Source: Lachnospiraceae bacterium AD3010 (lineage in GTDB: Bacteria; Bacillota; Clostridia; Lachnospirales; Lachnospiraceae). From it: 64,000 nt of DNA. Below, one piece after another: positions 17,092-24,881 of this stretch. The translations under genes and the position numbers were made by a program. The stretch spans positions 31,068 to 95,067 of the forward strand of contig JHWU01000015.1 of assembly GCA_000622025.1 (NCBI GenBank). The letters are read 5' to 3'. Every line of letters begins with the position of its first letter. The stretch's first letter is position 1. Below the pieces are notes generated by a model. The model was not told the DNA's origin and did not search any database. It saw only the letters and a program-made list of their open reading frames with translations.

Positions 17092-17772
17092 CTAACCGTG
17101 ATACTCTCCGTTGTAGGAGATCAGAGTCACATCCTTCACTCCTTCAACTCCACGTACCTTATCCGCGATATCCAATTCTTTTTCGCTAAGGTCGAGGGTC
17201 ACCGACACCTCGTTGTCCTCTCCTCTTGAAATCTTACTCTTTACACCGTGGGGTATATCCTTTAAAAGCTCCAGAACCTTCGTTTCCGCCCCGTCATTTC
17301 CATGGAATATCATTACAAAGGACCGTGCCTTCGCCTGACGTCTGTGCATTACCGCCACAATAAGCAGCATAAACAGCATTCCTGCCGCCGCAAGAAGATA
17401 CATACTGGCACCGATGGTTATACCCATTGTTATGGACCAGAAAAGGTACATTATATCCAGAGGCTCCTTTACCGCACTTCTGTAACGTACAATGGACAGG
17501 GCACCCACCATACCAAGGGAAATAACAATGTTGGTACTGATGGCCAGTGTTACCATGCAGGTCAGCACCGTCATCCCGATAAGCGTAAGTGCAAAGCTTC
17601 TGCTGTAAATGACCCCGTTAAAGTAACGTTTATATATCTCGTAGATAATAAGTCCGATGATAAGAGCCAGCAGCATATCCACCATTATGGTCATAAGGGT
17701 GCTTAAGGATATGGACTGGTTATACATATCCGATTCCAGTATGGACTTCTTTATCATTGATTTAACGCTCAT
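17092..17772 (-). CDS. DUF4956 membrane protein
   Basis: This 226-residue protein has four hydrophobic segments between residues 25 and 140 (LSTLMTIMVDMLLALIIGLI, then SFALTLIGMTVLTCMVTLA, ISLGMVGALSIVRYR and a C-terminal pair) and a cytoplasmic ferredoxin-like C-terminal domain. The GALSIVRYRSAVKEPLD motif is the family signature and resembles MgtC-type segments. Genes of this family are usually found beside VTC-type polyphosphate polymerases, as here (19 codons of spacing at most). Likely a partner in polyphosphate or surface-protein processes; function is not established. Confidence 0.88.
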   Translation of the reverse strand: MSVKSMIKKSILESDMYNQSISLSTLMTIMVDMLLALIIGLIIYEIYKRYFNGVIYSRSFALTLIGMTVLTCMVTLAISTNIVISLGMVGALSIVRYRSAVKEPLDIMYLFWSITMGITIGASMYLLAAAGMLFMLLIVAVMHRRQAKARSFVMIFHGNDGAETKVLELLKDIPHGVKSKISRGEDNEVSVTLDLSEKELDIADKVRGVEGVKDVTLISYNGEYHG

Positions 17773-17804
17773 TGTCTTTATCCTTTCAGTATATATTTCA
17801 GATC

Positions 17805-18515
17805 TTAAACGATCCTTTCCAGGCCCCGGATACAGCGCATCCTGTCGCTGCAGAGCACAAACTTCGATGCTGCCAGCTGCACTGCGGCACCCGGCTCAAT
17901 AAGGTCTTTAATATTATCCGGGAGATATTCCGTATACTTTACCTCCATGATAAGCTTCCCCGTTTCAAATGTCTCAAAAACCGGGATGGAGCTGTCGAAG
18001 AGGTCAAAGCTTAAAAACCCGGAACGCACGTGTTCATCAAAGGTCACCCTGACAGTGCCGGGTCCGTAGACAAAGGGAGTTCTGTCATAATCGACTATCA
18101 CGGAAGGCCTCAGACCCTCTGAAACCAGAGCAAGGTAAAAGCTTTGAAGAACCCCCTCTCTCTTTTCAAGAAAGGAATAATCCCCGCTCAGGATCCTTTG
18201 AAGCTCCTCCCTGTTTATTCGGGCGGAGGTTTTCAGGATATAGCTTCCCTGCTTTGCCTTGCGCTCAAGCTTTATGTAGTCATCCGAATAATTGTATATC
18301 CTTATCCGGTATTTCTCTCGGGAAAGAGTCCCTGCCTGCTTGTCAGTGTAGGCATTTCCCCATATATCGTCAAAGTAAAGACTCCTTATGAGATAGCTCC
18401 CTCCGGCTGCATGGCTGTCAATATCGGCACATTCCCCAAGCCTCTGCCTGACAAGCTCCGCTTCTCTCTCAGATATCAGATATTTCAGTTCATGACGATA
18501 TACATACTGCAACAC
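17805..18515 (-). CDS. VTC domain protein, polyphosphate polymerase-like
   Basis: The 236-residue protein matches the VTC4-like tunnel domain: RHELKYLIS near residue 7, SLYFDDIWGNAY, REKYRIRIYN, IKLERKAKQG and a C-terminal IMEVKYTEYLPD. These basic residues line the polyphosphate tunnel and the acidic ones bind metal in the yeast enzyme. It has no SPX domain or membrane helix. The start is GTG 18515, since no ATG lies in the conserved N-terminus. It pairs with DUF4956 downstream. A TTGCGC-17-TATACT promoter at 18522-18550 would put transcription start almost on the start codon. Confidence 0.85.
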   Translation of the reverse strand: MLQYVYRHELKYLISEREAELVRQRLGECADIDSHAAGGSYLIRSLYFDDIWGNAYTDKQAGTLSREKYRIRIYNYSDDYIKLERKAKQGSYILKTSARINREELQRILSGDYSFLEKREGVLQSFYLALVSEGLRPSVIVDYDRTPFVYGPGTVRVTFDEHVRSGFLSFDLFDSSIPVFETFETGKLIMEVKYTEYLPDNIKDLIEPGAAVQLAASKFVLCSDRMRCIRGLERIV

Positions 18516-18567
18516 CCTAATAGTATATCCTTTCGTGCCGCCTTGCGCAAGTTTTGGCTATTTTAGT

Positions 18568-18596
18568 TTGCACTTTTACCGCCGATATCTTATACT
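18568..18596 (+). promoter_or_regulatory. Promoter for the HD-GYP gene, with embedded SigD-like -10
   Basis: TTGCAC and TATACT are separated by 17 bp, a good vegetative promoter. Inside the spacer lies GCCGATAT (18581-18588), the exact SigD (sigma-28) -10 consensus, with a weak TTTA at the matching -35 distance (15 bp). Either factor would start transcription about 30 nt before the start codon. Confidence 0.55.
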
Positions 18597-18627
18597 GAAA
18601 GACAGAAGTGTATCGGAGGAGCATATA

Positions 18628-19698
18628 ATGCCCAAGCTTTTGACGCAGGAGCTCATTCCCGGAATGGTGACTGCGGAGGATGTTTTTTCCTTCAACAACC
18701 AGCTTATACTGCCAAAAGATATGGTCTTGACTGACAAGGCCATTACTAAGCTTGAGTTTTATTCTATTTCCTCAGTCAGCATTAAAGAAGACAGTATACA
18801 GCCAAATGAGGAGCTGATCCCGAACCCCAGCTACTCCGAACGTATCAAATCCAGCAAGGAATATAAGCAGTTCCGGATCGCATATGACACCGAGATCGAG
18901 CAGTTCAAGGGCTCGGTGAATGATATAATCACAAAGAACGTTCTGGATACCGATGCCCTTCTCGAAAAGCCGAAGAAGCTCCTCGCGGAAAACGCAAACG
19001 GAATGCACATCTTTGACATGCTCCACAATATGCGTATGTATGACGATCCCACATACGCGCATTGTCTGAATGTTGCCCTTATCTGCAATGTTTTCGGTTC
19101 CTGGATAAAGATGAATGATGAGGATATCGAGACCCTCACTCTCTGCGGTCTGCTTCATGATATCGGAAAGATGATGATCCCGGAAAAGATCATCACCAAG
19201 CCATCCAGACTTACCGTAGATGAGTACGATGTCATAAAGACCCATTCGCTGGAGGGATACAACGCCCTCAAGGAAATGGATATCAGTGATCACGTAAAGA
19301 ATGCAGCCCTTATGCATCACGAACGCTGCGACGGCTCAGGTTATCCCTTCGGTCTGAAGACCAACAGGATAGACCGCTTCGCACGTATAGTGTCCATCGC
19401 TGATGTCTATGATGCAATGACCAGCGCAAGGGTATACCGCGGGCCGCTCTGCCCCTTCCAGGTTATCAGTATTTTTGAGCAGGAGGGACTGCAGAAATAC
19501 GACCCGGAATACATACTGATATTCCTGGGCTACATCGTTAATACCTATATGCATAACAGGGTAAGGCTTTCAAACGGAATGGAGGGCGATATCGTCCTCA
19601 TAAACAAGATGGACCTCAGCAAGCCTATGGTCCAGTGTGGAAGCCACTATGTGGATTTGTCCCATGAGCATGGTCTTTTTGTAGAAGCGATACTGTGA
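18628..19698 (+). CDS. HD-GYP domain cyclic-di-GMP phosphodiesterase
   Basis: The protein has 356 residues from ATG 18628, which is preceded by GGAGGA; the longer open frame from 18535 covers the promoter and is rejected. It has an N-terminal regulatory part (PGMVTAEDVFSFNNQLILP) of the kind often found before HD-GYP. The HD-GYP domain follows, with HD at residues 177-178 (LLHDIGK), HHE at 230-232 and GYP at 238-240. These features predict hydrolysis of c-di-GMP. A short conserved C-terminal extension (LSNGMEGDIVLIN) follows. The gene is isolated on the plus strand between two minus-strand operons. Its stop codon coincides with the start of a 30-bp tandem repeat. Confidence 0.92.
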   Translation: MPKLLTQELIPGMVTAEDVFSFNNQLILPKDMVLTDKAITKLEFYSISSVSIKEDSIQPNEELIPNPSYSERIKSSKEYKQFRIAYDTEIEQFKGSVNDIITKNVLDTDALLEKPKKLLAENANGMHIFDMLHNMRMYDDPTYAHCLNVALICNVFGSWIKMNDEDIETLTLCGLLHDIGKMMIPEKIITKPSRLTVDEYDVIKTHSLEGYNALKEMDISDHVKNAALMHHERCDGSGYPFGLKTNRIDRFARIVSIADVYDAMTSARVYRGPLCPFQVISIFEQEGLQKYDPEYILIFLGYIVNTYMHNRVRLSNGMEGDIVLINKMDLSKPMVQCGSHYVDLSHEHGLFVEAIL

Positions 19699-19836
19699 GA
19701 AAACTGCTGAGTCAGTGTTATTCTGTGGGAAAACTGCTACGTCAGTGTCATTCTGTGGGAAAACTGCTACGTCAGTGTCATTCTGTGGGAAAACTGCTGC
19801 ATCAGTGTCATTCTGAGCGAAGCGAAGAATCTTTTT
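19695..19836. repeat. 30-bp tandem repeat array, four units, ending in a TGTCATTCTG element
   Basis: Units begin at 19695, 19725, 19755 and 19785; consensus GTGGGAAAACTGCTACGTCA followed by GTGTCATTCT. The last unit continues into TGTCATTCTGAGCGAAGCG-AAGAATC. The first unit includes the TGA of the HD-GYP gene (TGTGAG versus TGTGGG in later units). Read on the minus strand it gives a spurious 10-residue periodic peptide. Confidence 0.93.
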
Positions 19837-19841
19837 CAAAC

Positions 19842-21167
19842 TCAGCTCACCTTAGTATTCTTCATTCTGAATTTCTTTACGGAACGTTCATCCGTCACCT
19901 TTTCGATAACCGCCCCAAGACCCCGGAGCTTTATCTCAAAGTCCTCGTATCCTCTTTCAATGAGATGGATATCATCTATGGTAGATACTCCGTCTGCCGC
20001 AAGTGCTGCAAGCACCAGTGCCGCACCCGCTCTCAGATCCGGAGCCGTAATATTGGCACCGCTTAAGCCCTCTTTCCCGGTGATTATCGCCGTATTTCCT
20101 TCGACCTTTATGTCGGCTCCCATTTTCATTATCTCGTCCACATAGCGGAAACGATTCTCGAAGATACTCTCCGTAATGATACTTACTCCCTCTGAAAGAG
20201 AAAGCGTAACCCCGGCCTGGGGCTGCATATCCGTAGGGAACCCGGGATATGGAAGGGTTTTTATCTGGGTGTTCTTAAGCTTTCCTGTTCTGCTGACCCT
20301 TACACAGTCATCAAATTCCTCAACCCGGCAGCCCACCTCAATGAGCTTTGCCGAAATAGACTCCAGATGCTTAGGGATAACGTTCTTTACAAGGATATCC
20401 CCTCCGGTGACTGCTGCGGCAAACATAAAGGTTCCCGCTTCTATCTGATCCGGAATGACAGAGTATGTGGCTCCGTGCAGGGAGGAAACCCCCTTTATCC
20501 TGATCACATCGGTACCGGCGCCCTTTATATTGGCTCCCATACTGTTTAAAAAGTTTGCCACGTCAACCACATGGGGTTCCTTTGCTGCATTCTCTATTAT
20601 GGTCTTTCCGTCTGCCATACAGGAGGCCATAAGAACATTTATGGTGGCTCCAACGCTGACAACGTCCATATAAATATGGGCCCCGGTAAGCTTCTCAGCC
20701 TTTGCGATAATAGAGCCCCTTTCTATCTTCACATCCGCACCGATGGCGCGGAAGCCCTTCAAATGCTGGTCTATGGGACGGCTTCCGATATTACATCCGC
20801 CGGGAAGCGGCACCTCAGCCTCATTATATTTCCCGAGGAGTGCTCCTATAAGATAATAGGAGGCCCGGATCCTCCTTATCAGCTCGTGCTCAATATTTAC
20901 ATTCCTGACCATAGAGCCGTTTATCTTTACGGTATGCCTGTCTGGTCTCTCTATGATGACTCCGATACCCGCCATAGCATCAAGGAGAACATTGGTGTCT
21001 CTCACATCAGGCATGTTCTCAATGGTAACCGTCTCATCCGTCAAAATGGACGCAGCAATGATAGCCAGTGCCGCATTCTTCGCACCGCCTATCTCCACTT
21101 CCCCTTTCAGGGCCTTTCCGCCGCGGACGGCGTATTGATATATTGTATCCTTAGATGATGTTTTCAT
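19842..21167 (-). CDS. murA: UDP-N-acetylglucosamine 1-carboxyvinyltransferase
   Basis: MurA catalyses the first committed step of peptidoglycan synthesis, transfer of enolpyruvate from PEP to UDP-GlcNAc in the cytoplasm. The 441-residue sequence has GGAKNAALAIIAASIL near the N-terminus, the catalytic-loop Cys in LPGGCNIGSRPIDQHL (the fosfomycin target; Cys retained), and RAGAALVLAALAADG towards the end. It starts at ATG 21167, three bases after a small membrane-protein gene. Firmicutes often carry two murA paralogues; which one this is cannot be told here. Confidence 0.95.
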   Translation of the reverse strand: MKTSSKDTIYQYAVRGGKALKGEVEIGGAKNAALAIIAASILTDETVTIENMPDVRDTNVLLDAMAGIGVIIERPDRHTVKINGSMVRNVNIEHELIRRIRASYYLIGALLGKYNEAEVPLPGGCNIGSRPIDQHLKGFRAIGADVKIERGSIIAKAEKLTGAHIYMDVVSVGATINVLMASCMADGKTIIENAAKEPHVVDVANFLNSMGANIKGAGTDVIRIKGVSSLHGATYSVIPDQIEAGTFMFAAAVTGGDILVKNVIPKHLESISAKLIEVGCRVEEFDDCVRVSRTGKLKNTQIKTLPYPGFPTDMQPQAGVTLSLSEGVSIITESIFENRFRYVDEIMKMGADIKVEGNTAIITGKEGLSGANITAPDLRAGAALVLAALAADGVSTIDDIHLIERGYEDFEIKLRGLGAVIEKVTDERSVKKFRMKNTKVS

Positions 21168-21170
21168 TTA

Positions 21171-21521
21171 TCAAAAATATCCGAATACCGTGTGCAGGAT
21201 AAGGACCGCAGACGCTCCCAGATTCAGGATCAGCAGAAAGATTATCGCCCGGAGGAGTCCGCTTATGCCGGACTGTCCCTCCTTAAGCTGCTTCTCCAGA
21301 CCGCCGGCGCTCTCCTTTATCACCGCCTGAGTATTCCTGTAGCACTTAACATTCTCGCGGTGAACATGGAGAAATATATCCTCTCCGCCGGCTTCGTTAC
21401 CCTCTCCCGCAGAGGATGAAGCTTCTTCACCGGAATCGGTATGCTCACTGAGCTTTTCTGCACGTATAGGCTTTATATTACCTTCAACCTCCTTAACGAG
21501 GCTGTCCATATAATCATCCAT
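21171..21521 (-). CDS. Small hypothetical protein with C-terminal membrane helix
   Basis: This 116-residue protein is not recognised. It has an acidic, Ser/Gly-rich middle (residues 28-50, low complexity), a likely amphipathic helix (residues 60-85), and one strong C-terminal membrane segment (IIFLLILNLGASAVLILHT), so it is probably tail-anchored. It ends 3 nt before murA, suggesting co-transcription. ATG 21521. Confidence 0.65.
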   Translation of the reverse strand: MDDYMDSLVKEVEGNIKPIRAEKLSEHTDSGEEASSSAGEGNEAGGEDIFLHVHRENVKCYRNTQAVIKESAGGLEKQLKEGQSGISGLLRAIIFLLILNLGASAVLILHTVFGYF

Positions 21522-21599
21522 CGGCTTACTATAGCATCTTTTGATTTTGTATGCAAGATGGGGAGCGGCTGAGTTATGTTAACCATTGGGAAGGCTGCT

Positions 21600-22322
21600 T
21601 TATTCCGCTTCTCCGTAAAACCTTTCCTTGAGGAGCGTTTTTTCTGCCTCGTGCTTTTCCTGCTGACGCTTTTCCTCGTCAGACTCCTGCTGTTCATGGG
21701 CATCCCGCAGCTCTTCATTAAGAGACATCATCTTCGCATCCAGATCGGACACCATCTCCGCACATTCGAACAGCTCTCTCTTTATATGCTCGGGCGCGTC
21801 ACCCTCGTATTTGTAATTGATCTTGTGCTCCAGACTTGCCCATAAATCCATAGCTACTGTACGGATCTGTATCTCCACCTTTGTATCCACCACTCCGTCG
21901 GAAAGAAAGATCGGCACCGTCACTATCATATGATAGCTCTTATAGCCGCTCTCCTTCGGATGCTTGATATAATCCTTGATGGAAAGAACATTGATATCGC
22001 TTTGATTCGCCAGTATCTCCGCCACCCTGTAAATGTCGGAGGTAAAGGAGCAGATGACCCTCACACCCGCAATATCATTGACATATTTCACCATATTTTC
22101 AATGGTGGACTCATAGCCCCTGCGCTTCAGCTTCTTTACAATGCTTTCCGGGGTCTTTATCCTGCTTTTGATATGTTCAATGGGATTATACTGATGAACG
22201 TGCTGAAATTCGTCGTTTAAGATGGCAAGCTTGGTTCCGATCTCCTTAAGGGCAGAATTATAAAGGAGAATTATGGTCTCCCAGCTGTCTACACCCTCAT
22301 ATTTATTTATTTCCTTATCCAT
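21600..22322 (-). CDS. relQ: Small alarmone synthetase, GTP pyrophosphokinase family (RelQ/YjbM-like)
   Basis: The protein has 240 residues with a stand-alone (p)ppGpp synthetase domain and no HD hydrolase or TGS/ACT domains. Motifs include VDSWETIILLYNSALKEIGTK, the synthetase core EHIKSRIKTPESIVKKLKRRG, the IAGVRVICSFTSDIYRVAE strand with the catalytic Asp region, and VEIQIRTVAMDLWASLEHKINYKY. A C-terminal coiled coil of about 50 residues (EQQESDEEKRQQEKHEAEK) extends past the usual 210 residues. Transcribed from its own strong promoter (22396-22425), likely giving basal or stress-linked alarmone synthesis. Confidence 0.92.
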   Translation of the reverse strand: MDKEINKYEGVDSWETIILLYNSALKEIGTKLAILNDEFQHVHQYNPIEHIKSRIKTPESIVKKLKRRGYESTIENMVKYVNDIAGVRVICSFTSDIYRVAEILANQSDINVLSIKDYIKHPKESGYKSYHMIVTVPIFLSDGVVDTKVEIQIRTVAMDLWASLEHKINYKYEGDAPEHIKRELFECAEMVSDLDAKMMSLNEELRDAHEQQESDEEKRQQEKHEAEKTLLKERFYGEAE

Positions 22323-22395
22323 TTATATACTTTCCGTCAGTTTTCCTCGTAAATTCGGCGCTCCTCCGTCAGCCGGCGGGTTCGCGCTTGTTAAA

Positions 22396-22425
22396 ATTAT
22401 AACATATTTTCCGACATTTTGTCTA
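22396..22425 (-). promoter_or_regulatory. Promoter for the alarmone synthetase gene
   Basis: On the minus strand TAGACA (22425-22420) and TATAAT (22401-22396) are separated by 18 bp, with a TGT just before TATAAT (extended -10). The start codon lies about 74 nt downstream. Confidence 0.65.
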
Positions 22426-22490
22426 TATTAACACCCTATCGGACGGGATCAGACGGGATCCAACAGGATAAACGCATCAGAGATTTCCTG

Positions 22491-22519
22491 TTGTAATAGA
22501 GCCGCATCAAAGGTAAAAT
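22491..22519 (+). promoter_or_regulatory. Promoter for ptsH
   Basis: TTGTAA and TAAAAT are separated by 17 bp and lie about 58 nt before the ptsH start codon. No cre-like palindrome was evident next to it. Confidence 0.5.
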
Positions 22520-22577
22520 GAAGACAGTCCGGCAGACGGCGGAGCCGTTTACCAAAAATAAGAAAAGGAGAACAGGT

Positions 22578-22835
22578 ATGAAAGAATTCAAGTACACACT
22601 CACAGATCCGGTAGGTATACACGCACGTCCAGCTGGGGTGCTCGCAAAAGAAGCGAAGAAATATACGAGCGTTATCACTATCACTAAGGGCGAGAAGAGT
22701 GCAAAGGCTACCGCGCTTATGAAGCTTATGGGACTGGGCGCAAAGCAGGGGGATGAGATCACCGTACAGGTTGAGGGCGAAGACGAAGAGACAGCCGCTG
22801 CCGCTATCGAGCAGTTCCTGAAAGATAATATGTAA
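22578..22835 (+). CDS. ptsH: Phosphocarrier protein HPr, Ala at position 46
   Basis: HPr (85 residues from ATG 22578, preceded by AAAAGGAG) carries phosphate from enzyme I to PTS sugar permeases. The catalytic His15 is present in GIHARPAG. The helix that normally contains regulatory Ser46 reads EKSAKATALMKLMGLG, which places Ala at 46 and Thr at 45. The HPr-kinase/CcpA switch of Firmicutes phosphorylates Ser46, so this protein should not support it in the standard way. The longer frame starting at 22518 is upstream leader. Enzyme I follows, but a 311-bp repeat array separates them. Confidence 0.95.
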   Translation: MKEFKYTLTDPVGIHARPAGVLAKEAKKYTSVITITKGEKSAKATALMKLMGLGAKQGDEITVQVEGEDEETAAAAIEQFLKDNM

Positions 22836-22844
22836 TGATACAAA

Positions 22845-23110
22845 CGCCAAAAGTCCAAATGGCCTTGCGGGGCACTGACGCACATAGTGCGTCAAAACGT
22901 GCCCGAACTGAGCGCAGCATCTGTCATCCTGAGCGCAGCATCTGTCATCCTGAGCGCAGCGAAGGATCTTCCCTCCGGATATGAAGATTCTTCGGGCTTC
23001 GCCCTCAGAATGACAAGGTGGGGAGCCCTCTGAATGACAAGGTGGAGCTCTCAGAATGACAGAGTAGGGCTCTCAGAATGACAGAGTAGGGTTCTCAGAA
23101 TGATAGTGGT
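22845..23110. repeat. Repeat array separating ptsH and ptsI
   Basis: From left to right: an ACGCCAAAAGT motif; a GGGCAC...GTGCCC hairpin (22863-22905) with a perfect inner stem TGACGCAC/GTGCGTCA; two or three about 21-bp units CTGAGCGCAGCATCTGTCATC; an inverted GATTCTTCGGGCTTCGCCCTC element; then four about 22-bp units ending TCAGAATGACA. It fills almost the whole 311-bp gap and stops about 35 bp before the ptsI start codon; no separate ptsI promoter was recognised. Confidence 0.9.
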
Positions 23111-23146
23111 TCTGAACAGTCATAAACTGTAAATCGGAGGTCAAAA

Positions 23147-24772
23147 ATGAAGGTAGCAACGGGTACAAAAATTGTCGGCGGGATTTCGATAGGGAAGATC
23201 CGTGTCTATAAGCCGCCTGTTTATGAGATAAGCGAAGAAAAGGTTGCGGATCCGATCCCGGAGCTGAACCGCTTTGAATCGGCGAGGGTAAAGGTACAGG
23301 AACAGCAGCACGCCCTCTATGAAAAGGCCGTAAAGGAGGCGGGTGAGGACAGCGCCGCCATCTTCGAAGCACATGAGATGATGCTGGATGATGATGACCT
23401 GATCGACGCCTGCAAGGAGATCATGGTCGAGCAGAAGCAGAAGGCGGAATACGCGGTCCGTCAGGGCTTTGATAATATGGCCCAGATGTTCCGTGATATG
23501 GATGACCCCTATTTCCAGGCCCGGAGCGCCGATGTGGAGGATCTGAAAAATGCCATGCTGGATGTGCTTTTCGGCAACGATCCCGACAGCATACAGGGCA
23601 GCGAGCCCTCAATACTCGTAGCAGAGGATCTGGCACCCTCCGAAACCGTGCGGCTTGATAAATCCCTGCTTCTCGGCCTTGTGACAAGGGAAGGCAGCTC
23701 AAACAGCCACACGGCAATACTGGCCAGAAGCTTAAATCTGCCAACGATAATACAGTGCAAGGATATCTCTGACGACTGGGACGGACAGTTCGCCATTCTG
23801 GACGGATACAATTCCTGTATCTATATAGAGCCGACACAGGATCTCGTTGATTCCCTTACCGCAAAGCAGAATGAGGACCGGAAAAAGGAAGCCCTGCTTC
23901 TCGAGCTGAAAGGAAAGCCTAATACCACCGTTGACGGCCATACGATAAAGGTATTTGCAAATATCGGGGGCCCCTCCGATGTGGGAGCCGTACAGGTAAA
24001 TGATGCCGAAGGTGTCGGCCTGTTCCGCTCGGAATTTGTATATCTGAACAGCAAAACCGATCCCACTGAGGAGGAGCAGTTCCTCGCATACAAACGGGTG
24101 CTGGAAACCCTTGCTCCCAAGCTTGTGATAATACGCACCTGTGATATCGGAGCGGACAAAACCATAGACTATATGAATCTGGATAAGGAGGACAACCCTG
24201 CATTGGGCTACCGTGCCATCCGAATCTGCCTTACGAGGAAGGACTTCTTCAAAAGACAGCTGAGGGCTCTCCTCAGGGCATCGGTATACGGAAATCTCGG
24301 TGTGATGTTCCCCATGATCACGAGCCTCAGAGAGGTACGGGACTGCAAGGAGATACTCGCCGAATGTAAGCGGGAGCTTGCAAATGAAGGTGCAGAGGTT
24401 GGAAATATAGAGCTCGGAATAATGATAGAAACTCCGGCCGCCGCCCTTATTGCGGATGATCTTGCCGAGGAGGTTGATTTCTTCTCTCTCGGTACCAATG
24501 ACCTGACCCAGTACACCTGCGCCATAGACAGGCAGAATGCGAAGATCGAGCCTTTCTCCGATCCGCATCATCCGGCGGTGCTTAAGCTTATCCAGATGAC
24601 CATAGAGGCAGGACACCGTCATAATACCTGGGTCGGTATCTGCGGAGAGCTGGGAGCGGATCTGTCTCTTACGGAGACCTTCCTCCGTATGGGTGTGGAC
24701 GAGCTCAGCGTAAATCCTAAAAGCGTGCTGCCGCTCAGAAAGCAGATAAGGAGCATTGATCTGTCAAAGTAG
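23147..24772 (+). CDS. ptsI: PTS enzyme I (phosphoenolpyruvate-protein phosphotransferase)
   Basis: Enzyme I (541 residues) takes phosphate from PEP and passes it to HPr His15. The phosphorylated His is at about 188 in EGSSNSHTAILARSL. The PEP-binding barrel shows GVGLFRSEFVYLN, the MFPMITSLREVRD segment, IGIMIETPAAAL and SLGTNDLTQYT, and a C-terminal active-site Cys in GICGELGAD. Length is slightly shorter than the typical 570. GGAGG precedes ATG 23147. Normally it would be in an operon with ptsH; here only repeats lie between them, so translation may depend on read-through. Confidence 0.95.
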   Translation: MKVATGTKIVGGISIGKIRVYKPPVYEISEEKVADPIPELNRFESARVKVQEQQHALYEKAVKEAGEDSAAIFEAHEMMLDDDDLIDACKEIMVEQKQKAEYAVRQGFDNMAQMFRDMDDPYFQARSADVEDLKNAMLDVLFGNDPDSIQGSEPSILVAEDLAPSETVRLDKSLLLGLVTREGSSNSHTAILARSLNLPTIIQCKDISDDWDGQFAILDGYNSCIYIEPTQDLVDSLTAKQNEDRKKEALLLELKGKPNTTVDGHTIKVFANIGGPSDVGAVQVNDAEGVGLFRSEFVYLNSKTDPTEEEQFLAYKRVLETLAPKLVIIRTCDIGADKTIDYMNLDKEDNPALGYRAIRICLTRKDFFKRQLRALLRASVYGNLGVMFPMITSLREVRDCKEILAECKRELANEGAEVGNIELGIMIETPAAALIADDLAEEVDFFSLGTNDLTQYTCAIDRQNAKIEPFSDPHHPAVLKLIQMTIEAGHRHNTWVGICGELGADLSLTETFLRMGVDELSVNPKSVLPLRKQIRSIDLSK

Positions 24773-24851
24773 TGACGCCCGGTGAACTATTAAAAATCTT
24801 TCATTGGCTTTGATTTTATACAATTTTTAATGTATACAAAATTTATTTTCA

Positions 24852-24860
24852 TGTTATACT
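24852..24860 (+). promoter_or_regulatory. Extended -10 promoter for the flagellin-like gene
   Basis: TGT followed by TATACT forms an extended -10 element without a recognisable -35 hexamer, in a very AT-rich stretch. The start codon lies 22 nt downstream with GGAGGTG in between. No SigD-type GCCGATAT is present. Confidence 0.5.
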
Positions 24861-24881
24861 GCTTTTATCGGAGGTGAATTT

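Noticed and set aside
19695..19836. CRISPR array
   Set aside because: The 30-bp units are contiguous tandem repeats without spacers and no cas gene is present.
19570..19839. Minus-strand frame with a 10-residue periodic peptide
   Set aside because: It is the translation of the 30-bp tandem repeat and the antisense of the HD-GYP gene; the unit length is a multiple of three by chance, and there is no Shine-Dalgarno site.
22323..22577. cre site (CcpA operator) upstream of ptsH
   Set aside because: No pseudo-palindrome of the TGWAANCGNTNWCA type was seen near the ptsH promoter.
22436..22895. Two long minus-strand frames across ptsH
   Set aside because: They are antisense to ptsH, have no recognisable domains, and run against the clear HPr motif.
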